A stretch of DNA of 11,330 bases from Candidatus Heimdallarchaeota archaeon (GTDB lineage Archaea > Asgardarchaeota > Heimdallarchaeia > JABLTI01): assembly GCA_030667035.1 (NCBI GenBank), contig DAOUWQ010000013.1:1-11330 (forward strand). The letters run 5' to 3'. Positions 5,964-11,330 of the stretch are shown piece after piece (the stretch's first letter is position 1; the number at the start of each line of letters is the position of its first letter). The notes beneath the pieces were generated by a model that saw only the letters and a program-made list of their open reading frames with translations, was not told where the DNA came from and did no database searches. The position numbers and the translations under genes are program-made.

Positions 5964-6410
5964 ATGCCTAAAGAGCACAAATTTGGAACAACGAGAAAAT
6001 ACAGACGAGTATTATTTTTATCAATAGTTACTTTTGGAATTTATTATATTATATACCAATATTGGTTATTCCAAGATTTTGAAGAACATCACGAGAAAGC
6101 GTTTGATGCGGAACCAAGAGCTTATCCCTTGATAGCTAATCCAACTACTATGCTGATCTTTCTGTTTATCTTCCCGTTCTATCCAATTTATGTCAAATAT
6201 ACTCTGCTCTATGACCATATTCGCACTTCAAGTATTCAAAGTCCAGAAAATTGTTCTATGGGAATAAAAGCTGTTCTAACGTTCGTTTTTCTAGGACTTT
6301 GCACATTTGGGATTGCTCCTCTAGTAACTGAATCTCGATGGCAAAGTGCATTTAACGAGCATATTATTGCTCATGATTACCAAAAAGAAGATTTACCTGA
6401 GAGAGAATAA
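5964..6410 (+). CDS. Small DUF4234-like membrane protein
   Basis: A 148-residue protein with three hydrophobic segments at about 14-35, 60-80 and 100-121 and charged loops. The first begins R-R-V-L-F-L-S-I-V-T-F-G-I-Y-Y-I-I-Y-Q-Y-W, the pattern of the DUF4234 family (a basic stretch, then T-F-G-I-Y and aromatic residues). The third ends T-F-G-I-A-P-L, as if the T-F-G-I unit were repeated. The ATG at 5964 is preferred because GGAGTG lies seven bases upstream; an in-frame ATG at 5934 would add ten residues but lies only six bases from the TATA-like box. The stop is one base before the ftr start, so the two are almost certainly co-transcribed and may be translationally coupled. No function is known for the family. 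A membrane anchor or transport role near the C1 enzymes is only a guess from context. Confidence 0.7.
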   Translation: MPKEHKFGTTRKYRRVLFLSIVTFGIYYIIYQYWLFQDFEEHHEKAFDAEPRAYPLIANPTTMLIFLFIFPFYPIYVKYTLLYDHIRTSSIQSPENCSMGIKAVLTFVFLGLCTFGIAPLVTESRWQSAFNEHIIAHDYQKEDLPERE

Positions 6411-6411
6411 T

Positions 6412-7299
6412 ATGACCCAAACAAAAGTTGAGGATACTTTTTCTGAATGTTTTAAAATGCGTTATTCACGTATACTAATTACTGCTGCTGATTTGGAATT
6501 AGCTTTAATCGCTGCCAATAATACTGTAGGTTTTGCTACAAGTATAATAATGTGCTCCGCTGAAGCAGGAATAGAAACAATTCTGAATCCAACTGAAACA
6601 CCCGATGGAAGAGCTGGTGTGATAATTCAAATTTGGACTCAAAGTAGCTCTAAAATGAAAGAAGCATTGTTATCAAGGTTATCTCAAAGTGCTCTTACCG
6701 CTCCTACTACAAACATTTTCAATATGCTCGATGATGGAGATAAATCAGAACCTATTGGTAAATTAATTTCCTATTTTGGTGATGGTCATCAGAAGAAAGT
6801 TACACTATTCGATAAAACAATGTGGAATATTCCTGTAATGGATGGTTCTTTTCTAATCGAGGAGTCATTTCAAATGAGCAAAGGAATTGCTGGTGGAGTT
6901 CTAATCGTAATAGGTGAATCTGAGATGGATACACTTAACGCAGCAAGAGATGGTATTAAAGCTCTTCAAAATTCTCAAGCAAAAGCAATTACTGCATTTC
7001 CCGGTGGAATTTGTCGTGCAGGATCAAAAATTGGTTCAAAATATTCGTTTCTTAATGAATCTACACATCATAAATTCTGTCCCACAATTAAAGATACAAT
7101 TAAGGATAGTTTACTTCCAAAAAATGGCAACTGTGTTTATGAAATTGTCATTAACGCTATTAACATAGATGAAATGAAAAAGGCCATGAGTAGTATAATT
7201 ACTGCTCTGAAGGATGATAAGCGAATATTGAAAATTACTAGTTCAAATTATGATGGAAAATTAGGTTCAATTAATATTAATTTGAAAGAGCTTATTTGA
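6412..7299 (+). CDS. ftr: Formylmethanofuran:tetrahydromethanopterin formyltransferase
   Basis: A 295-residue Ftr, matching the family's usual ~297. It moves the formyl group from formylmethanofuran to N5 of tetrahydromethanopterin, the second step in the methyl branch of CO2 reduction (or the reverse in C1 oxidation). Clear family segments are V-E-D-T-F-x-E-x-F (6-14), S-I-I-M-C-S-A-E-A-G-I-E (44-55), E-T-P-D-G-R-A-G-V (62-70), S-Y-F-G-D-G (120-125), F-P-G-G-I (196-200), S-K-I-G-S-K (205-210), C-P-T (223-225), C-V-Y-E-I-V-I-N (241-248) and G-K-L-G (282-285). The start at 6412 gives the expected N-terminus; a longer in-frame opening from 6346 would overlap the previous gene. The Shine-Dalgarno is weak (a GAGAGA purine run near 6400-6406), which suggests coupling to translation of the upstream gene. 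The protein is cytoplasmic and soluble, and mch follows 24 bases later. Confidence 0.96.
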   Translation: MTQTKVEDTFSECFKMRYSRILITAADLELALIAANNTVGFATSIIMCSAEAGIETILNPTETPDGRAGVIIQIWTQSSSKMKEALLSRLSQSALTAPTTNIFNMLDDGDKSEPIGKLISYFGDGHQKKVTLFDKTMWNIPVMDGSFLIEESFQMSKGIAGGVLIVIGESEMDTLNAARDGIKALQNSQAKAITAFPGGICRAGSKIGSKYSFLNESTHHKFCPTIKDTIKDSLLPKNGNCVYEIVINAINIDEMKKAMSSIITALKDDKRILKITSSNYDGKLGSININLKELI

Positions 7300-7311
7300 T
7301 AAGAATTAAAC

Positions 7312-7316
7312 GGAGG
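7312..7316 (+). promoter_or_regulatory. Shine-Dalgarno GGAGG deciding the TTG start of mch
   Basis: GGAGG lies seven bases before TTG 7324. It is a perfect core match and confirms the TTG start. The 24-base gap after ftr has no terminator, so mch is in the same operon. Confidence 0.75.
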
Positions 7317-7323
7317 AATTAAG

Positions 7324-8310
7324 TTGCCAAGCAAAAAAACTATTCAATCCAATTTGAATGCCGCTGCAATTGAGCTATTTGATGAAATGCTTAGTAACAG
7401 TGACGTGCTAAAAGCTAAAGTCCTCGAAACAAAACTTGGTCCAATAATCATTGATTTTGGTATTAAAGCAAAAGGAGGATACTTAGCTGGAGAATATATA
7501 ACTCAACTTTGCTTAGGTGGCATAGGAGACGTTTCACTTACTACAACAAAGTTTGCTGATGATTTTTCTCTTCCATCCATCTCTGTAATAACTGACTTTC
7601 CTGCTGAAGCAACCTTGGGTTCACAATTCGCAGGTTGGTCAATTAATAAAGACAATTACAAAGCAATGGGTAGTGGTCCTGCAAGAATTCTTGCTCGAAA
7701 ACCAAAACACATATTCGAGAAGATACCTTTAGTTGAGGAAACCGAGGAAGCCGTTATTGTTTTAGAGACTGATAAATATCCTACTGATCAAATTTTGAAA
7801 TATATAGCTGATAAATGTCACATTGAATTGGATTGTCTATATGTCGTTCTCGCTCCTACAACCAGTCTCGCAGGTTCCACACAAATATCTGGAAGATCCA
7901 TTGAAACAGCATTACATAAATTATTTGATCTTAAAATGGATGTTTCACAAATTATATCTGCAAGTGGCACCGCACCTATTGCTCCCATTCATCTAACCAA
8001 TTCGGATTTAATGATGGGACGAACGAATGATATGTTAATCTATGGAGCTGAAGTGTTTTTACAAGTTGAATGCAAGGATGAAGATAAACTGATTGAATAT
8101 CTTGAGAAAGCAACTTCAGAAACCTCGCCAAAATATGGCACATTATTTTATGAAATTGTTAAGGAAGCAAAGGGAGATTTCTACAAGATAGATCCTGCTA
8201 TATTTGCTCCTGCGAAATTAAATGTTAACAATATTAGTACAGGAAAAACTCACTCATTTGGGAAAATAAATAGTGAAATGCTTAAGAAAAGCATTCATAG
8301 CCAATTTTAG
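7324..8310 (+). CDS. mch: Methenyltetrahydromethanopterin cyclohydrolase
   Basis: A 328-residue Mch, slightly longer than the usual ~320. It closes N5-formyl-tetrahydromethanopterin to the methenyl form with loss of water, directly using the product of the Ftr encoded upstream. Family signatures include A-M-G-S-G-P-A-R (114-121), V-L-A-P-T-T-S-L-A-G-S-T-Q (178-190 region), G-R-S-I-E (R191 and E194, matching the R-x-x-E pair I recall as active-site residues in the Archaeoglobus enzyme), G-T-A-P-I-A-P (215-221), M-G-R-T-N-D (231-236) and D-F-Y-K-I-D-P-x-x-F-A-P-A near residues 283-295. The start is TTG with a GGAGG ribosome-binding site. Having ftr and mch together implies a tetrahydromethanopterin-linked C1 pathway; whether it runs reductively (Wood-Ljungdahl) or oxidatively cannot be read from this window. 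Confidence 0.96.
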   Translation: MPSKKTIQSNLNAAAIELFDEMLSNSDVLKAKVLETKLGPIIIDFGIKAKGGYLAGEYITQLCLGGIGDVSLTTTKFADDFSLPSISVITDFPAEATLGSQFAGWSINKDNYKAMGSGPARILARKPKHIFEKIPLVEETEEAVIVLETDKYPTDQILKYIADKCHIELDCLYVVLAPTTSLAGSTQISGRSIETALHKLFDLKMDVSQIISASGTAPIAPIHLTNSDLMMGRTNDMLIYGAEVFLQVECKDEDKLIEYLEKATSETSPKYGTLFYEIVKEAKGDFYKIDPAIFAPAKLNVNNISTGKTHSFGKINSEMLKKSIHSQF

Positions 8311-8340
8311 CTGTACTAATAAGATAATGTGACTTCAAGT

Positions 8341-8362
8341 GCTTTTTTTGTACTATTTTTTT
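8341..8362 (+). terminator. Double T-tract terminator after mch
   Basis: Two runs of seven T (8343-8349 and 8356-8362) about 30-50 bases after the mch stop form a typical archaeal intrinsic terminator, separating the C1 operon from the next gene's promoter. Confidence 0.55.
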
Positions 8363-8386
8363 ACAAAGTTTTAAAAATAAAAGACG

Positions 8387-8396
8387 TATAAATATT
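8387..8396 (+). promoter_or_regulatory. TATA box of the epimerase-like gene
   Basis: TATAAATATT lies 32 bases before the ATG at 8429, so the leader should be short. A small inverted repeat, CTATTT-N6-AAATAG (8397-8414), directly follows the box and could be an operator or a chance feature of AT-rich DNA. Confidence 0.6.
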
Positions 8397-8428
8397 CTAT
8401 TTCATAGTAAATAGTAGAGTGATTAAAT

Positions 8429-9850
8429 ATGACTTCATTTGAGCAACCAAAACCTGATTTTAGTGCCCCAAAAGTAAATGAAAAAGAGATTAGAAAAGTA
8501 ATAGAAGGTTCAGAAAAAAGTAAGTGGATTTTAATGGTTGCAATTGGGACAAAACCTGATTTCTACAAACAAGCACCACTTCTTTATTGGGCGCAAAAGA
8601 AAAACATACCCGTGATTTGCACAACAACAGGGCAACATTATGATAATTTGTTGGGACATGGAATCAAAGAATTCCAAATGAACCCACTAATAGATTTACA
8701 GATAAAAGGGGATTTGCTGCAAAAATCAGTTGAAATTTTCTACAAAATAGGTCATATTGGCAAGTGGTTACAGAAGGAATATCCTGAGAGAGTTGTGTTA
8801 CCTATACCTCATGGAGATACTTTGACTGCTGCTATTGTTTCTGCTGCTTGGTTTCTTTCAACTCGTTCCGGTGTTGGACAGAATGAAGCAGGCATTAGGG
8901 GCATGCATCCAAAATCTTTCACTGAAGTTAATCAGCTCAAAGAAACAATTCCGGATGTTGGTGACTTTATCCAAAAGCAATGGAAAGGTGAATGGGAATT
9001 AAATAGAGCCGAACCTTGGCCAGAACAATGGGACACTTTTATTGCGGGTGCTGGAGCATCCTATCTCTTTGCTTCTTGTGAAACAGCAAGAGGGCATTTA
9101 TTGAGAGAGGGGTATCCCGACCACTCAATTAGAGTCGTCGGAAACACTGTTGTTGATGCCATAAATCTCGTCCCTAAACCAGAAACTTCAGCTTTTGATG
9201 ACTTTCCTGATCTTGAGAAATACGATGATTGGATTCGAGTAGATGTTCATCGTCGCGGTAACCTTACAGCAAAGCGATTCAAAGCTATTGTTAGTGGTGT
9301 ATTAGAACTGGTCAAAGATGGCGTACCGATTACTTGGTGTGAATTAAATGCTACTAAACGAGCTCTGGAAGAATTCAATTTACGAAAGAAAGTCTTACAA
9401 GCTCACGACAAATATGATAATTTTGTTTTCACTCCTTTGTGGAGAGAATATGGTCAAGTGATTGAATTCTGGAAAAGTGGCAAATGCTTCGCAGAGCTTA
9501 CAGATTCAGGGAGCATTCAAGAAGAACTTAATGAGATTCAAAAGGTGCTGTGCTTAACTCTACGCTTTAACACCGATAGACCTGAATCGATTTTTGATGC
9601 CCATTCAAATGTCCTTGTTCCTCCTTCAACGCCTGAAAATATTAAGAACATAGTTGAATTCATCAAAGATGACAATGAGACTATCAAAATTATGAGAAAT
9701 GCCAAGAAAATTTATGGTGAAAACGTTGGTGAAAAAATCATGGATTGGTTGCTTGAAGAAATGGAGAAAAAAGCAAGACCATTTTCATGGGCTCATGAAC
9801 GCATTTACGGCCAAGATCCTCATGATGAAGAAACAGTTAATTTTATGTAA
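8429..9850 (+). CDS. wecB: Divergent UDP-GlcNAc 2-epimerase-like GT-B protein
   Basis: A 473-residue protein of the UDP-N-acetylglucosamine 2-epimerase (WecB) family, which interconverts UDP-GlcNAc and UDP-ManNAc for surface polysaccharides and glycans. Family blocks in order: G-T-K-P-D (40-44, usually G-T-R-P-E), T-T-G-Q-H (66-70), H-G-D-T (128-131), N-E-A-G-I-R (152-157), P-W-P-E (196-199), G-N-T-V-V-D-A (after residue 235), H-R-R-G-N (274-278, usually H-R-R-E-N) and D-S-G-S-I-Q-E-E (359-366, usually D-S-G-G). The counterparts of the E. coli catalytic Asp, two Glu and His are present as D130, E153, E199 and H274. It is ~100 residues longer than usual: ~35 extra at the N-terminus, ~32 inserted between E153 and E199, and an extended acidic C-terminus. 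GAGTGAT (8417-8423) fixes the start. The changed nucleotide-site residues leave substrate and activity open. Confidence 0.8.
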   Translation: MTSFEQPKPDFSAPKVNEKEIRKVIEGSEKSKWILMVAIGTKPDFYKQAPLLYWAQKKNIPVICTTTGQHYDNLLGHGIKEFQMNPLIDLQIKGDLLQKSVEIFYKIGHIGKWLQKEYPERVVLPIPHGDTLTAAIVSAAWFLSTRSGVGQNEAGIRGMHPKSFTEVNQLKETIPDVGDFIQKQWKGEWELNRAEPWPEQWDTFIAGAGASYLFASCETARGHLLREGYPDHSIRVVGNTVVDAINLVPKPETSAFDDFPDLEKYDDWIRVDVHRRGNLTAKRFKAIVSGVLELVKDGVPITWCELNATKRALEEFNLRKKVLQAHDKYDNFVFTPLWREYGQVIEFWKSGKCFAELTDSGSIQEELNEIQKVLCLTLRFNTDRPESIFDAHSNVLVPPSTPENIKNIVEFIKDDNETIKIMRNAKKIYGENVGEKIMDWLLEEMEKKARPFSWAHERIYGQDPHDEETVNFM

Positions 9851-9862
9851 CTGTAATTCTTC

Positions 9863-9882
9863 ACTTTTTCTTACTCTTTTTC
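9863..9882 (+). terminator. T-rich tract at the convergent gene end
   Basis: Three runs of four to five T follow the epimerase stop and extend into the 3' end of the minus-strand ABCE1 gene. The genes are only 20 bases apart, so plus-strand termination probably occurs within the last ABCE1 codons. Confidence 0.35.
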
Positions 9883-11330
9883 TAATGCAGAAGGGACGTA
9901 ATAGAATTCGCCAATATCTCTTTGTGTTCGATCTAATCTTGAACCCTTTTTATTTACTCGTGGGCGTCCACTGACTTTATCTCTTCTGAATGTAATATCT
10001 ACTACTTTGAGGAATTTATTCATCCCTCTTCGTAAATTGGTTGGTGCTTTTACTTTACCACTTATTCCAGGCTCTCCTTCAAAAACCATTAAACTATCGC
10101 CAAGATAGTCGATGAACATAAGATCGTGGTCAATAACAAATGCTGCTTTACCACTGGATCGCACTATTTTTTGAATCACTTTGGCAACAACCATTCTTGT
10201 TTCTGAATCCAGATATGCACTAGGTTCATCAAATAAATACATCTCACAAGGTTGGACAAGTGTTCCTGCAACAGCAATTAATTGTAATTCCCCTCCACTT
10301 AAATCTGAAATGTTTCTAGATAACAATCCTTCAATTTTTAGTGGTCTGATTACTTCAGCTCTTGTCCAAGGATCAACTAATAATGTGTCACTAATTGAGT
10401 GGAAGAATTCTTCAACTGTTCCATCAAATTCCAAGTTAATATATTGTGGTTTATGAGCGATTTTTACTCCGCGTTTTTCTTCCTTCTTGGTGTCGTCTTC
10501 ATTTTTCTCTTTAGAAGCTTCAGGTATATCCTCAGTAAGGATTACCTTACCTGTTGTAGGCGTTTCATCACCTGCAAGGATTTTAGCAAAAGTAGTTTTT
10601 CCAATGCCGTTAGGCCCAATAATACCTATTGTTTCAGATTGATGGATAGTGCCTGATTTCGCGGCAAATTTGAAACCGTTGAAATCCTTAGTGAATTTTC
10701 CATAATCAAGTGCTACTTTATGACTACCTTCGCTATCTGAAGGAGCAGGTACTCTACTATACATAATTGAATAATCTCTAAAACGCATATTTTCATCGGG
10801 AATATATCCTTCCAGAAAAACATTAATACCATCCCTAACTCCTCTCGGATTTGTAATGATACCATAAGCTCCCGGAGAACCATAATACATACTTATTTGA
10901 TCACTAATAGCATCACAAACCGCAAGGTCATGTTCAACATTTACAATTCTTTTCTTATCAGAAATGAGTGTTCTAATTGCTTTAGCTGCATTTATTCTCT
11001 CGCTTACATCAAGAAAACTAGAAGGTTCGTCAAATAGATAGACATCTGCGTCTTTTACAATTGTAGCAGCAATAGCTACTCTTTGCAATTCTCCACCACT
11101 GAGTACTGAAAGATCTCTTTCCCAAAAAGTCTCAAGATTTAGTAAAGCTTTGACTTCATCAGCTGCTCCAGTTTCATCGACTTTGGTAATTAGATCTTTA
11201 ACAACACCTTTGGTATGTTTGGGTAACCCACTAATTTCTTGAGGTTTGATAGCTACTTTCAAATCATTATTTTGCAGGGCTTGAAAATAATTCTGCAATT
11301 CCGAACCTCTAAACGTTTCAATTATTTCTT
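9871..11330 (-). CDS. rli1: ABCE1/Rli1 ribosome-recycling ATPase (5' end beyond window)
   Basis: The visible part is 485 residues of ABCE1, the twin-ATPase that splits ribosomal subunits after termination in Archaea and eukaryotes. The frame stays open to the right edge, with F-R-G-S-E-L-Q-N-Y-F at 11283-11313, so the TTG at 11298 is internal. The missing ~105-110 residues should hold the two iron-sulphur clusters and the first Walker A. Seen here: NBD1 signature L-S-G-G-E-L-Q-R (11080-11103), F-D-E-P-S-S-F-L-D and V-E-H-D; the hinge G-Y-I-P-D-E-N-M-R-F-R; NBD2 Walker A G-P-N-G-I-G-K-T-T (10591-10617), signature L-S-G-G-E-L-Q-L (10279-10302), F-D-E-P-S-A-Y-L-D; and the C-terminal I-T-F-R-R-D-x-x-x-G-R-P-R-x-N-K. 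Oddities are a ~20-residue charged insertion before K-P-Q-Y-I (about 10465-10533) and Leu replacing Arg after the NBD2 signature. Confidence 0.97.
   Translation of the reverse strand, partial: EIIETFRGSELQNYFQALQNNDLKVAIKPQEISGLPKHTKGVVKDLITKVDETGAADEVKALLNLETFWERDLSVLSGGELQRVAIAATIVKDADVYLFDEPSSFLDVSERINAAKAIRTLISDKKRIVNVEHDLAVCDAISDQISMYYGSPGAYGIITNPRGVRDGINVFLEGYIPDENMRFRDYSIMYSRVPAPSDSEGSHKVALDYGKFTKDFNGFKFAAKSGTIHQSETIGIIGPNGIGKTTFAKILAGDETPTTGKVILTEDIPEASKEKNEDDTKKEEKRGVKIAHKPQYINLEFDGTVEEFFHSISDTLLVDPWTRAEVIRPLKIEGLLSRNISDLSGGELQLIAVAGTLVQPCEMYLFDEPSAYLDSETRMVVAKVIQKIVRSSGKAAFVIDHDLMFIDYLGDSLMVFEGEPGISGKVKAPTNLRRGMNKFLKVVDITFRRDKVSGRPRVNKKGSRLDRTQRDIGEFYYVPSALEKE

Noticed and set aside
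6346..6411. Upstream in-frame extension of ftr by 22 codons
   Set aside because: It would overlap the preceding gene and give an N-terminus foreign to the family; ATG 6412 gives the normal length and the expected first residues.
8311..8428. Possible small RNA or tRNA in the gap after mch
   Set aside because: The gap is fully accounted for by T-tract terminators and the next promoter, and no cloverleaf or GC-rich fold is visible.
9699..9974. Plus-strand frame spanning the epimerase and ABCE1 3' ends
   Set aside because: It is out of frame with the epimerase and antisense to ABCE1, both clearly coding, and its translation is a basic, hydrophobic mixture typical of a shadow frame.
10388..10401. 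TCACTAATTGAGTG, a near-palindrome resembling the hsp20 operator arm
   Set aside because: It lies within the conserved ABCE1 coding sequence, is imperfect, and has no promoter next to it.

Overview
The window is about 11.3 kb of an AT-rich archaeal chromosome. Three kinds of evidence point to Archaea: diagnostic proteins (a Cdc48/VAT-type double AAA+ ATPase, the ribosome-recycling ATPase ABCE1/Rli1, and the tetrahydromethanopterin enzymes Ftr and Mch), promoters with TTTAAATA-type TATA boxes, and Shine-Dalgarno motifs of the GGAG/GTGAT type, several of them placed before TTG starts. The tetrahydromethanopterin C1 pathway together with a bacterial-type PlsY-like acyltransferase would fit an Asgard-type or similar uncultivated archaeon. 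That placement is inference; nothing here fixes the lineage.

Layout. Bases 1-114 (minus) hold the N-terminal 38 codons of an unrecognised protein. It is divergent from a four-helix membrane protein with a PH-like tail (288-1118). A long hairpin followed by T-rich sequence closes that gene. Next comes a heat-shock/protein-quality cluster on the plus strand: an Hsp20 small heat-shock protein (1322-1906), Cdc48 (1966-4209) and a Phr-like ArsR-family regulator (4282-4980). The hsp20 promoter has a strong TATA box and, just downstream, a perfect TTTAGTGA-N5-TCACTAAA palindrome, the obvious candidate operator for the regulator encoded two genes later. A PlsY-like membrane acyltransferase gene follows (5081-5821), ending in a terminator-like hairpin.

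Bases 5964-8310 look like a three-gene operon: a small DUF4234-like membrane protein, then ftr (one base after it) and mch. Ftr and Mch catalyse consecutive steps of the methyl branch: formyl transfer from methanofuran to tetrahydromethanopterin, then cyclisation to methenyl-tetrahydromethanopterin. After a T-rich terminator region, a separate promoter drives a divergent UDP-GlcNAc 2-epimerase-like GT-B protein (8429-9850). It converges, with a 20-base gap, on the 3' end of ABCE1 (minus strand, running off the right edge of the window).

No stretch longer than 300 bases lacks a gene. I saw no tRNA, rRNA, CRISPR array, insertion sequence or clear sign of a mobile element. Most of the window is conserved core archaeal biology. 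The most interesting points are the self-contained heat-shock regulon with its palindrome, the PlsY-like gene with a degenerate first motif, the inserted segment and altered motifs in the epimerase, and the uncharacterised membrane gene coupled to ftr-mch.
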